DNA from: Fuerstiella sp.
GTDB lineage: Bacteria > Planctomycetota > Planctomycetia > Planctomycetales > Planctomycetaceae
Reading direction: 5' to 3'
DNA: 64,000 bases
Assembly: GCA_029247265.1 (NCBI GenBank)
Contig: JAQWLN010000045.1
Coordinates: 16,501 to 80,500, forward strand
How positions within the stretch are numbered: position 1 is the stretch's first letter; each line of letters opens with the position of its first letter. The notes beneath the pieces were generated by a model. It saw only the letters and a list, made by a program, of their open reading frames with translations, did not search any database and was not told where the DNA came from. Below, piece after piece: positions 36,050 through 46,600 of the stretch. A program made the position numbers and the translations under genes.

Positions 36050-36845
36050 CTACACATTCGAATTCGACGGTTCAGCTATGGCAGGACATCTGTCAATCAG
36101 TTTGCGTCCGGAAACCGCTACAGGTTGCCGATCAAGAGACTGTACGGCGTCGTCGCGGCCCTGTGTCAGTGTGCCGGCGGTATTGTCGAAGAAGTCATTC
36201 ATATCCACGATGGCGGGCCCCAGCAAAAACAGGAAGACTGATGGCATCAGGCACAACGTCGTTGGAAACAGCAATTTGAACGAAGCTGCATTTGCACGTG
36301 CGTCTGCCCGTTCCCGCAGACTGTTCCGCATGCTGTCACTGTAATCCTTCAATGCCTGAGCAATACTGGTGCCGGTCGTTTCAGACTGCGTCAACAGCGC
36401 CGTAAAGGACGTGACTTCCGGCGAATCGATTCGCTGTGAGAACCCACGCAGTGCGTAGTTCAGCGAACCGAGCCGGTGTCACACTTCCAAAAACCATGTC
36501 GTCTTCCGACATGGGCAGTTCTTCAGGTCGCGGCGGCGTCAGAACGCTGCTGGCATCGCCGCCCAGAATGCTGTCGAAGTCTGAGAAGAGTCCGCCCTGA
36601 TGCTGCTGAGCGGTGGCTGGAACAGATCCATCTACTGCAGCATCAACCACCCGGGGAACCAACGGTTTCGGCAACCCGGCGTCGTTCACTGAGGAGTCAG
36701 CGTTTCTGGAATTCGCAACCGCCCCAGTCTCTTCGTTACTCGTCGTCGACACGTCACCGGATACGCCAGGTGCGCCCCGGAATATTTTATAGAGGCCGAA
36801 TACGCATCCAATAACGACCAGAACAATTCCAACCCAGGTGAGCAT
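36050..36845 (-). pseudogene. tadC: tadC (type II secretion F-type) gene with internal deletion and frameshift
   Basis: The ATG at 36845 (GGAG just upstream) opens a frame encoding one transmembrane helix and a linker up to DDMVFGSVTPA, the N-terminal hallmark of planctomycete TadC. At about 36465-36478 the homologous sequence jumps to the C-terminal end of the family in another frame: GSLNYALRGFSQRIDSPEVTSFTALLTQSETTGTSIAQAL... then RERADARANAASFKLLFPTTLCLMPSVFLFLLGPA. The whole middle, roughly 130-150 residues by comparison with the family, is absent. The ORF track shows the halves as 36381-36845 and 36050-36394. TadC is an inner-membrane platform protein of Flp pili; this copy cannot be functional unless the assembly is wrong. 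Confidence 0.83.
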
Positions 36846-36934
36846 AATTTTTCTCCGACCACTTCAGCAGGACGAAAAGATTCCACGTTCCATGACACCG
36901 GGCATAATCCCGCTGGCCGGTACGGCATCTTGTT

Positions 36935-37627
36935 TTAAAAACGAGCACTGCGTCTGAGAATCCGAAACACGATAAGGCCGCCAACAATCTGCAATGTGAC
37001 TGCCAATCCCAACGACGGGCGGCCCCAAAATGATCCGAGCAGGTCGGCGACATATTTTTCGCGACTCATCGTAAAAAACAGAACGACCAGAGGTGGAACG
37101 ACCAGCATCATAATGGCCCCCAGACGGCTCGCGACTGTTGCTGCGCGCATTCGATTCACGAAATGAAGTCGGTCGCGGACGGCAGTCGCCAGTCGTTCCA
37201 GCACCTGAATCAGGTCACCGCCGGTATCCTGGTGAACTCCAACAGCAGAGCTGAACATCGTCAGGGTGGTCACACCAGTTCGCTCGGTCAGATCTCGAAC
37301 CGCCGTTCCAAGGTCCATCCCCATCTCTGTACGTCGAACAACAAGCCGCAGTTCATCTCCCAGCGGCGCCGGCGTGTCGGCAGCGACCGCGCGGAAAGAA
37401 TGTGCTACGTTTCTTCCGGTCCGTGCGGCACGAGCAAGAGATTCGGCCATGCCTGGCATTTGCTCCATGATCTGCGTTTGCCGTCGGGTTCGCAGCCCCA
37501 TGGCAACGGCAATCGGTACGACCATGCCGATGAAGAATCCAGCTGCGGTCGCCAGCAGATTCTCTGAGAAAACGAATATGATGCCGCCAAACGTGACGCC
37601 GGCCAGCAGGCATCCAGGGAGTAAGTT
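36935..37627 (-). pseudogene. tadB: tadB-like (type II secretion F-type) gene, 5' truncated
   Basis: The T2SSF domain is intact: MEQMPGMAESLARAARTGRNVAHSF, LRLVVRRTEMGMDLGTAVRDLTERTG, HQDTGGDLIQVLERLATAVRDR, and C-terminal helices LGAIMMLVVPPLVVLFFTM and LGLAVTLQIVGGLIVFRIL. The frame stays open upstream of the ORF-track ATG (37525) to 37627 and encodes a preceding helix pair (LLPGCLLAGVTFGGIIFVF...LLATAAGFFIGMVVPIAVAM), but then hits a TGA. The first helix and the roughly 100-residue cytoplasmic part that TadB proteins carry are missing. The cut-off point lies beside a 190-base gap where the tad ATPase and secretin genes would be expected. Confidence 0.75.
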
Positions 37628-37824
37628 TCACGTTTGTGTCTCCTGCGACTTTTGATTTATGGTGTGTAGTCGCGAACACAACAACGCGCGGGAAACGCAT
37701 GCAGAACAAGAGTTTTCATCACCCTGTCAGGCAAACCTGCCTGAACAGAGTCCGCAGAAATCACCGTCCTGTAGTCGTGAACGGCTGAATCTAACTTTTG
37801 AATTCAGTGTTTGTGGTGCACACG

Positions 37825-38268
37825 TCACAGTCGTTGCTGATCGGCAGAAACAGTATCATGCTCACCAACCATTAAAGCGTCAGCCACAAGAGATCGCCCG
37901 CGCACGGAAAATCCGGTCGGCCAGAGCAGATCCGGTGTGGCATTCTTCATGGGTACTCGAATACGGACAATGATCCGTTCGCCAGGCATCTGTAAACCAG
38001 CCACTTCAATGGCGGCGTCGCGAGACAGTTTCCTGCCCAGCATCTGTTTCACTTCGTCACGAATATCCTCTGCGCGGGTGTCAGTCAGACATCGCCTGCG
38101 GGCGCCGGCGTGTGCAGCATCTGAAATGCGAATCGGTGCGGTGGTCAGAAGTGAAAATTCAACGATGGCAAACAGCAGCAGCAGAAAAGTCGGCAGAACC
38201 AGAACCAGTTCCATCGACAGAATCACTCCTGATCGGGAATGCTGGCGTTGTGGCCTGAATCGATGCAT
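37825..38268 (-). CDS. TadE-like pseudopilin/pilus assembly protein
   Basis: 147 residues from the ATG at 38268; the ORF track begins 27 codons earlier without support. After a basic start (HRFRPQRQHSRSGVI) comes the TadE-like hydrophobic N-terminal segment LSMELVLVLPTFLLLLFAIVEFSLL with the Glu typical of prepilin-like proteins (ME.VL.LP..L.L.F..vEfs), then PIRISDAAHAGAR and a mixed domain. TadE-like proteins are minor pseudopilins of Flp pili. It follows the prepilin peptidase gene and precedes a gap in which further tad genes are missing. Confidence 0.83.
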   Translation of the reverse strand: MHRFRPQRQHSRSGVILSMELVLVLPTFLLLLFAIVEFSLLTTAPIRISDAAHAGARRRCLTDTRAEDIRDEVKQMLGRKLSRDAAIEVAGLQMPGERIIVRIRVPMKNATPDLLWPTGFSVRGRSLVADALMVGEHDTVSADQQRL

Positions 38269-38466
38269 TGTTATTCCCCGTTCCCCTGCAAATCCCCGGT
38301 CGGACAATTGACTCTGGCGGGTCAGCAACGTCTCAGTCGCACTGGGCAACAGGACATCACGTATGAACGGACAGTGCTGAACTCAGATGACCAAGAGGGA
38401 GGCAGCTGTTCGACTGACTTCGGCAGAATCGGCCGGCAGCCATCAATGATTCAAAACATGACGTTA

Positions 38467-39018
38467 TTACCATTGATTCTGAAACAACAGTAACACGCAC
38501 CACGTCGCCAGCGCGACGGGCATCGCAAAGGCCATGACCCGTCGGTCTGATTTTTGAGCGTTAGATTCTCCAGGTACGTTTCGACCACGTGACGTATTCG
38601 ACGACTTGCGTCGGTAACGATCTCGTGTTTTCCGCCAGCCGCGTTTGAAAACCCCCGCGACCAGAACTCCGAATGTGCCCAGCACGACCAATATCAGGCT
38701 CGCAAAGACCACTTTGAGAGTCAGTCCGGCACCCAGCCACACGCTCAGTCCGCCCAACAATTTTACGTCACCACCTCCTGCGCTGCCAACCATCCACAGC
38801 ACAAACAGGAACCCGAAGCCAACGCCGAAACCACAAAGACCGTCAAGAATGCCATCCCACTGGTGAAAGGTCGCCTGATAAAACCAGCCAGCCACCCACA
38901 TGGGCACGGTGACATTATTGTATATTTTCCGCAGTCGAAGATCGGTCCACGCTGTGATCAGGGTGTAGGCGGCAATGCAGACAACGAAGACCGTCTTATC
39001 CAATGGCAAATCGAACAT
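38467..39018 (-). CDS. A24-family prepilin peptidase (TadV/CpaA-like)
   Basis: 183 residues. Six or so hydrophobic segments, the first aspartate motif in TDLRLRKIYN and the second, GGGDVKLLGGLSVWLG, place it with aspartic prepilin peptidases that cleave Flp pilins and TadE-like pseudopilins at the membrane. A basic loop (RGWRKTRDRYRRKSSNTSRGRN) sits before the last helix, which is unusual. It is the first gene of the broken tad locus. No Flp pilin gene was found nearby. Confidence 0.9.
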   Translation of the reverse strand: MFDLPLDKTVFVVCIAAYTLITAWTDLRLRKIYNNVTVPMWVAGWFYQATFHQWDGILDGLCGFGVGFGFLFVLWMVGSAGGGDVKLLGGLSVWLGAGLTLKVVFASLILVVLGTFGVLVAGVFKRGWRKTRDRYRRKSSNTSRGRNVPGESNAQKSDRRVMAFAMPVALATWCVLLLFQNQW

Positions 39019-39331
39019 CGTGGGGTATACCTACTGCGGGAACTGTAGGAGACAGGCTCTGGCAAGCCGATTATCTTTTGATGAGACCTGAGGCCGAATA
39101 TCAACAATTGTTGACCGCGTTTTCGCAATTACTGCTGCCTTTTCCCGGCATTCTCTACCACACCGTGTTGTCTTCTGCAGTCAACTCGAAACAATCGTCA
39201 AAACAGGAACAGGTGGTACGCGGGTGGATCCTCGCGCGGCCGCAAAATTCAGCATGGTCGCGAATCCAACGCACATTTTCGACCACCTGTTCAACTCACG
39301 GAAGTTCAGCAGAGCAGAGATCAGGAACACG

Positions 39332-40120
39332 ATGCCCACACCCGAACCAACAACCACCGCGATTCTTGCAACTGCCACTGAAGCAGCACATCTCGGAGGA
39401 AAAGTCCTGCAGGACTGGGTGGGGCGTTTCTCGGTCAGCGAAAAAAGTCGCGCCAATCTGGTAACGGAAGCCGACCACGCATCACAGGAACTCATACATC
39501 AGACGATCGTTGCACAGTTCAGTGATCATGGATTCCTCGGCGAAGAAGGCCTGTGCCATGAATCAGCCACGTCCGACTATCGCTGGGTGATTGACCCGCT
39601 GGATGGCACGTCAAACTACGTCCACGGATTTCCGTACTATGCGGTGTCAATTGGCGTGGAAAAAGCGGGACAACTTGTAGCTGCGGTTATTTTCGATCCC
39701 AATCGGGATGAGACGTTTGCGGCAACGCTTGATGGTGGTGCCACACTCAACGGACAGCCCATCAACACCAGCGGCCAGACCGATGTCTCTGCGGCGATGG
39801 CCATGGCCAGCCTTCCCGTTGGCGGAGACGAACACGATCCGGCTGTTAACCGTTTTCTCAGGTCTCTCAAACACCTGCAAACCGTCCAGAGAAGCGGATC
39901 GGCAGCATTAAATCTTGCCTGTGTGGCCTGCGGAAGAATTGACGCCTTCTGGTCCAGCAGTCTGAAGCCATGGGATGTCGCTGCCGGCGTGTTGATCGTC
40001 AAAGAAGCCGGAGGAGCTGTTACGAATCTGGAAGGCGGCAGAATTGATATAATGATTCCAGACATACTCGCCACAAGCAGCGGGAAAATCGGACAGGACC
40101 TCACAGGCATTCTGAATTGA
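39332..40120 (+). CDS. Inositol-monophosphatase-family phosphatase (SuhB/HisN/CysQ-like)
   Basis: 262 residues from the ATG at 39332, which has AGGA six bases upstream; the ORF-track start is 36 codons earlier. Metal-binding motifs are LVTEADHASQEL, GEEG, WVIDPLDGTSNYVHGFPYYAVSIGV and, near the C-terminus, SSLKPWDVAAGVLIVKEAGG. Length and order match. Substrate may be inositol phosphate, histidinol phosphate or PAP; no neighbour decides it. Confidence 0.95.
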   Translation: MPTPEPTTTAILATATEAAHLGGKVLQDWVGRFSVSEKSRANLVTEADHASQELIHQTIVAQFSDHGFLGEEGLCHESATSDYRWVIDPLDGTSNYVHGFPYYAVSIGVEKAGQLVAAVIFDPNRDETFAATLDGGATLNGQPINTSGQTDVSAAMAMASLPVGGDEHDPAVNRFLRSLKHLQTVQRSGSAALNLACVACGRIDAFWSSSLKPWDVAAGVLIVKEAGGAVTNLEGGRIDIMIPDILATSSGKIGQDLTGILN

Positions 40121-40225
40121 CGCACCCGCAGGATACGAAACACTTCACTCAGCTGTAATTCCGGCGTAGGATGACGTAGTGGATACTGGGTCATTATTCC
40201 GGCAGCTGCCCACCGTTTGACGACG

Positions 40226-43200
40226 ATGGCAGACACTCGCGTTCCTTCGAAGCAAACACACATGTTCGCTCGGCCAGCCGATTTCATTGCTGCGGCCATT
40301 TCAGCGGCTATCCGCTGGATGGTTGTCGCCTCGTGTCTGGCGGGGTCAGTTGCACTGGCTCAGGAACCTGAGGCAACGGAATCTGAAGCAACGGTCAAAT
40401 CGACAGACCTTGACACGCTGGAACCCGGGGTACATGTCATTCAAAAGATGGCCTCCGGAAGAATTTATGCGTTGCCCGGCTTCGACCTGTTGATGAAGGA
40501 GTTTCTGGAGCGGGCACGGCTGCAGGCCTTTCCTCCCGTCCATCGAATTGCTGACGTTCAGATCTCAGGCGTGGTGGGACAGGAGCTTGCTGAGTTGAAG
40601 GCGGATATAACCGTCGATATTTTTCGGGACGGCGAACGGGTGTCTGTTCCGGTCGGATTTGATGACCTGCAGCTTAAGGAGCATTCTCACAGCTCTACGC
40701 TGCCGGACCTGTCTGCACTTCCGATTGAGACGAAACTTCCTCGCAAAGAGTGGATCTTTCAAGGTCTTGGGCGGCACAAGTTGCAACTGTCGCTGATCGG
40801 CCCGATTCGGACCGCCACCAACGGCACTCGTCGCCTGAAAGTATCGGCGCCAAAGTCGGGCCAGAGCGGCCTGAGGTTGCATTTTTCCGAAACCGTCGCC
40901 GACGCTGAACTGTCGACGGAGGGACCGTTTCAGCTGATAACAGACGATGCCACCGGAAAGTCTGAACTCGTCACATGGGGACTGACTGAAGATACTGAGA
41001 TCACATGGACTCCTGCCTCGGCCGTCGAGAACCAGATCGCAACGGTCCAGGCAACGTCACCTGCGCAAATGACGCTGGATCTGACCACAGAACCCGCTTC
41101 TTTCCGCGGCACTCAGGCATTGACAGTGTCCGGTGGTTCAATCAGCGAATTGCAGATTCATCTGCCCAATGGATTTGAGCCGGTCACAATGACCGCCACA
41201 GACGCAGACGGAAACTCAATCAGTGACCCCACAGCAACAGTCGCTGAGACGGACGATGGGGTCCTGGTGCTCCGGCTGGAATCACCGGCAACGGGCGCAG
41301 TGATCCTGAACTACGATTTCAATCTGAAAGACACCGCTTATCCACAGAACATTTCGGTTCGCATGCCGGATATTTCGAGCGTGTCCAATGAATCGGCAGA
41401 TGTGGATATCTTTGTTTCGGGAGGATTGGACATTGAACGTCCAAAGGAGATCAACGTTCGGCGAAGTCGAGTCGAATCGACGCGAGTCGGGCGCACCCCG
41501 GCGCTGGCATATCGATTGCTTTCCAGTGAGTCGCAGGTCACGTTAAGAATCAGTGAAAGCGAGGCGTTTTTTGCCGTTGCCCCACATATCAACTTTACGA
41601 CCGAGCAGGACAACGTACATCTAAAGGCCCGTTTCTCCGTCAATATGGTTCGCGGCTCGCTGAATCAGCTTGAAATTGTCTGGCCCAATCACATTCGGGA
41701 TGGCTGGCAGATCCTGGACGGGTCCACATCACTGGTCTCTGAAACCGGGCCGGCGTTTGTGTCAGGTTTCGGGGCAGACGATGACGTGGATAAATATACG
41801 CTGGTGTTTCAGGAGCGGCAATCGGGACAGTTCGATATCGAAGTACAGGCATTTCGCGACCTGGCAGGCTTCAAGGATGGTGAAGGACTGATGTTTCTTC
41901 CTGATATCAAATCGTCAGCACCACACTCCACGATCGTTTCACTGGTTGAGTCCGATGCGTATTCCATGTTTCTCAGCCCGCAGAATGAACAGGCTGCGTT
42001 TCCGGCGCTGCCATCCAATCGATGGCCCCTGGAACTGCAGAATCAGACGCGCCCCGAAGCATGGTTACTTGACAATTCGGACGAGGCTGTGCGGTTGCGT
42101 ATCACCCAGCAAAAACCGGAAGTTCGAACTTCATTACTGACGTCCATTTCCGTCGCCAACGAGAGCCTGCATGTTCGAGAAGTTCTATCCTACGACGTTC
42201 GGTTTCGTGACCTTTCCGATATCAGGCTCCAGTTGCCGGACGTGGTGCCGACGGTCCGTCTGAGCGGTTTCGATGATCCGCTGATACCATCGCGAACGGA
42301 AGGTCGCACTGTTACATATGGCCTGCCTAAAGCGATGCGGGGGAAGTTTGATCTGACAATCGCTTACAACTGGCTGCCGAAGGAGACCGGAAGCCCTAAT
42401 GAACTACAGAATTTGAATCTCCCGCTTGTCCTGCCTGCAACATCAGGTGAACTGCTGGAGCATGCGACGGTGGCGACCAATTTCCCACAAACACTTGTTC
42501 TGCACCAGGCAGAAGACTGGGCACCTGTCTACTCAGAACAGTACGCAGCGGCGTGGCGGTCTGAAACTGTGCCGGACACGCTGCCGATCGTCCTTAAGCA
42601 ACCGCTGACGACACGTTCCGAAAATGCTCCACAGTTCATGGTTGCAACAACCTTCTTTCAGGCACCTGACGCTCTGATCACGAATGTGACAGCGGTTTTT
42701 ACTCACCCTTCTGACACCGTCTGGTTTGTGATCGACAAAACCGTGAAACCACTACAGGGCGCTATGAACAACAGGCCCGCAGCGGTGAAGTGTCTGTTTC
42801 CTCTGGATGACGCGAAGCAATGGGTGCAGTTGCGGGCTCCGAATGACGCAGCACTGGATTCTCCGGCAACCGTGACCCTGATGGTTCGGCATGTTGTCGA
42901 CAAACCAGACTTCGGTGCCCTGAGCGAAGTCACCCTGCCCTACATTGCCGGACATTCCGACTGTAACGCGATCTGGATTCTTCGACAAACCGAAGGCCAT
43001 GCACTGGTTGGCCTGGAAAGCACTCTGACAGCTCTTAACAGTAACGTCATTTCCAGGCTATTCCCCGGTTCGGCCACTGATTTCGTAACGGCAACGGCGA
43101 CGATTCTATCGCCGTGTGAGCAGTCCGTCCGTGAAAAAGTGACCGATCTGCTGAACCGTTCGATTGAACCCAATGCCCGCCACGAACTCCTCGCAGGATC

Positions 43201-43600
43201 AGTCGGGGGACCCAAACGACTGCTGACGGTCACCAGCAGCGCCGTCCTCCTGGGAGCGGCTCTGTTGTGTGTACTGCTCTATTTTCTGTTACTCAGGCTG
43301 CACAATGTACCGTTAACGACAGTCCTGACGTGCCTGGCGGTTGCTGTCACCACGATCGTGTCACTCACACCGGTGGGACTGCACGGAATCATGCTGAACC
43401 TCCTGCCGATGTGCGTGATCGGGGTCGTTGCGGCCGCCATACAGCGTTTCGTCGGCAGAACCCGGCCCTCCCTCGAGAGCATCAGTGCTGCCGATGGCAG
43501 TACGATATTTGCAATCGAAAAACCATCCTTTGTCGAAGAACAAGGGGTCGCGCCAGTCAGCCATTCCACCATCCCGTCTTCAAAACTCAGTGTTACCTGA
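40226..43600 (+). CDS. Giant exported beta-rich protein with C-terminal membrane helices, unknown family (module 1)
   Basis: 1124 residues from the ATG at 40226; no good ribosome-binding site, and a later ATG at 40262 is possible. A signal peptide is likely (WMVVASCLAGSVALA). The mature start contains VIQKMASGRIYALPGFDLLMKEFLERARLQAFPPVHRIADVQISG, then about 900 residues that look like repeated beta-sandwich strands with few Cys and Trp-poor. Three hydrophobic helices end it: SSAVLLGAALLCVLLYFLLL, TTVLTCLAVAVTTIVSL and GIMLNLLPMCVIGVVAAAI. I do not recognise the family. The order signal peptide, beta region, three helices repeats in the next gene, 31 bases downstream, so the two are probably one operon. 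Function unknown; an envelope structure is a guess. Confidence 0.82.
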   Translation: MADTRVPSKQTHMFARPADFIAAAISAAIRWMVVASCLAGSVALAQEPEATESEATVKSTDLDTLEPGVHVIQKMASGRIYALPGFDLLMKEFLERARLQAFPPVHRIADVQISGVVGQELAELKADITVDIFRDGERVSVPVGFDDLQLKEHSHSSTLPDLSALPIETKLPRKEWIFQGLGRHKLQLSLIGPIRTATNGTRRLKVSAPKSGQSGLRLHFSETVADAELSTEGPFQLITDDATGKSELVTWGLTEDTEITWTPASAVENQIATVQATSPAQMTLDLTTEPASFRGTQALTVSGGSISELQIHLPNGFEPVTMTATDADGNSISDPTATVAETDDGVLVLRLESPATGAVILNYDFNLKDTAYPQNISVRMPDISSVSNESADVDIFVSGGLDIERPKEINVRRSRVESTRVGRTPALAYRLLSSESQVTLRISESEAFFAVAPHINFTTEQDNVHLKARFSVNMVRGSLNQLEIVWPNHIRDGWQILDGSTSLVSETGPAFVSGFGADDDVDKYTLVFQERQSGQFDIEVQAFRDLAGFKDGEGLMFLPDIKSSAPHSTIVSLVESDAYSMFLSPQNEQAAFPALPSNRWPLELQNQTRPEAWLLDNSDEAVRLRITQQKPEVRTSLLTSISVANESLHVREVLSYDVRFRDLSDIRLQLPDVVPTVRLSGFDDPLIPSRTEGRTVTYGLPKAMRGKFDLTIAYNWLPKETGSPNELQNLNLPLVLPATSGELLEHATVATNFPQTLVLHQAEDWAPVYSEQYAAAWRSETVPDTLPIVLKQPLTTRSENAPQFMVATTFFQAPDALITNVTAVFTHPSDTVWFVIDKTVKPLQGAMNNRPAAVKCLFPLDDAKQWVQLRAPNDAALDSPATVTLMVRHVVDKPDFGALSEVTLPYIAGHSDCNAIWILRQTEGHALVGLESTLTALNSNVISRLFPGSATDFVTATATILSPCEQSVREKVTDLLNRSIEPNARHELLAGSVGGPKRLLTVTSSAVLLGAALLCVLLYFLLLRLHNVPLTTVLTCLAVAVTTIVSLTPVGLHGIMLNLLPMCVIGVVAAAIQRFVGRTRPSLESISAADGSTIFAIEKPSFVEEQGVAPVSHSTIPSSKLSVT

Positions 43601-43631
43601 CTGCGGCGTAGTGCCGCATCGTTGCGTTTGT

Positions 43632-46600
43632 ATGTCACGTTCTGTTTTCATTGGCACCATGTTAATGCTGGCTCCGCTCGCCGATGCCCAGCCATCGGTC
43701 TCTGCGCCGACAGATGTTGCGATCCCAATGAACGACAAGTCGGTCAGGGTCATCGATCCGGCTGAGTTTGGTCAGCTCCCGGATGCGAATCGATTTGTGC
43801 CTGTGCCTAGGGAGCAGCTTGCTGAGCTGCTGCGACTCAGACACGAACTTGCACTGCAGCCGGAGCCGGCGTCGCCTGTCAGAAAAGCCGAGCTGTCCGC
43901 AACTCTGGAGGGAATGACTCTTCGTGACGGTCGACTTAAACTGCAACTTTACCCGCCATCGTCTGCGCCACGTCAGCACAGGCCACTCAGGATCGCCGCG
44001 ACGAATCTGCAGGAACTGGAACTTCGTTCGGCTGGACATCCGGTTGTCATCGCCAGCGACCACATGGGCGACCTGGTCATCCTGAACAATACGGCCGACG
44101 TGCTCGACGGGACCTGGACAGCCCATGGAGACATGATCGGTTCGGATCTGGTGTTTCAACTGGCGCTGCCATCGGCATCGGTCTGTCAGTTCGTCCTGAC
44201 GACCGACGCTGACGTTCATGTTGCCAGCCCCGACGCTTTGGTACTGCCGAAGGCGGGGCCGCAGGGAAAGCGTTCCTGGGAACTCCACCCTCGGTCCCCT
44301 GACGCTTTAACGGTCAAATGTTCCCGCGACAGGAGTTCCGATGACAACGAGACGACTACGATCGATACCGTGGCCAGCATTCGACCTGGCCCCCATACAG
44401 CAGATGCGGAATGGGTAATCACTCTTCCTTCCCGGCTGAGCGGCGCGCTCATGGTGCTCGCTCTGAACGCGCCGTGTACGGTCACGGGAGTCGATCTCAG
44501 CACTGGCCGGCCGTTACCTTTCGATGCAAAATCGCACCCCCAAGGTACTGATTTGCGAATTCAGTTGCCGGTACTCACGGCGAGTGCGGTAATAAAAATC
44601 CAGGGACGCTTCGCAACCGAAATTGACACTGACGCGCGTCTTCCCGTTTTATCTCCAAAAACCTGGATCACTGGCTCCGCCACAAACGAACTTGCACTGA
44701 AATCTTCCTCCATACGCATCAGTGTTCCTCCCGAGCTGGATGTGCGCAGCCTGAATCTTACTGGTCTTCGGGAAAGGGATGTCGCATACCAGGCAGATGG
44801 AAGTCAAAGACTCGATCTCAGTCAGTTTTCGAAAACAGCATCGGCTGACATCCGCCTTTCAGCATCGCGGGCCGTCGTAAACGATGCCATTTTTATGCAG
44901 GCAGACTCGACAGAGAAAGAAGCCACTGCGTATGTCCGTGTCGAAGTTGTCTCCGGATTCCTGAGTGAAGTTTCGTGGACGACACCGGCATCCTGGCGTG
45001 TGACGGGTGTCCACGAAGCGGATTCTCAACGGCCTCTGCTGTTTCAGATGGCGGACGAAGGTGTAAACGGAGCACCGTCCCGTATCACCGCGTATCTGAG
45101 AGCTCCCCTGACCTCACTACCGCCGGACAACAGCCAAATTCTGGTCATCAATCTTCAGTCCACAGGGAGCGTATTTCCGAGACAATGGGTGGCACCGCGT
45201 TTGCAGAACCCTGACTACAACATGGGCCCTGAACTGCAGTCAATCGAAACACAGGAGGCTGACATTCCGACGATCAGTCCAGTGGCCGCATTCCTGACGG
45301 CTGACGACGTCAGGAATCTTCTGCCGTGGCTTCCGGAACAGGTATTGGAATCGGTCGTCAACGCTCAACGTACGCCCTCGACGTCCGGGCCACCCCCGTC
45401 ACTGACATCGACCATCGGGCCAACGTCAGCAACAATCGACTACGCGGTGGCCATGGAGCAGGATTCTGTCCGGGAAACACTACGCGTTCGGCTCAGATCA
45501 ACTGACGCGTTGCCAAAACGAATTCCGTTGCGCGTGACACCGGGTGTCGATGTGCAGATTTCCGACGAATCCGTCACTCAGCCCGTCCCGAGTCTTACCC
45601 GTCAGAATTCCGGCGGGACCGAGGAAATTTTTCTCGAAATCCCCGCCGGCGTAGACACGAGCAATACGCTGGACATTCTGCTCGTATCATTGCGTCCTCT
45701 GGCGGCAGAAATGCCTGCCGCCTTGATTTCATTGCCCGATGCCGACCACACCGTTGGCGCGCTGCAGCCACCACTTGTTGAATCCAATCTGTCAATTTCG
45801 TTCACGAACGATGACGTCGCAGGAGACGTGACCGAGCCAATTCCTTATCCCACGGAACCGTTCGCCAATGCGATCACAATTCGCAACCTGGCCGAACGCA
45901 CTTCACGGCAGGAAGTCTCCGGGCTCGCCATGGCACTGGTCGAACGAAACCACGGTGGTTTTACGGTTGAAATCGCGCACCGTCTTCTGGTTCGCAGTGT
46001 CGGAAATCGCGATGAACTGATAATTCAGCAACCGACCACCGGCCTGTTTATTGTCTTCGTCGATGGACGACCGGCATTTCCCGATCAATCGCAGGACCGA
46101 TACAGAATTGCACTGCCAACAGACCGTGAATATGCCGTTGTTGACGTCTACCTTGCCTGTGAGTTGCCCAACGTGCAGCAGGAGACGAACGTACTGCATC
46201 TGCCAATGCTGGCGTTCCCTGCAACGGAATCCGGCAACGTCACCTGTTCCATTCTGCCCCCCCGACAGCACACTCTAACGCTCGCGAACAATGCGATGTG
46301 CTCCGACACCAGATCCGCCGATTTCATCAGCCGGACGTTCACGGAACGCTACTCACTTCAGACGAACCCGGAACTTTCCGAAAGATTTCGGCCAATGCTG
46401 ACGCGGTGCCAACTACGTAAGGTGGGAATGAACTCAGTCACAGTTCTGGAAAGCTCTCTCGATTCCAATATTGTCGAACTGCAGTTCGAAGAAACGGGAG
46501 GTCGCGTCCCGCAGACGATCATGCTGGCTTCTGTCGCATTCCTCATCTGGCTGGCATTACGGAGAATGAGTCCGGTGCCACTCTGGTCAATCGGAGTCGT

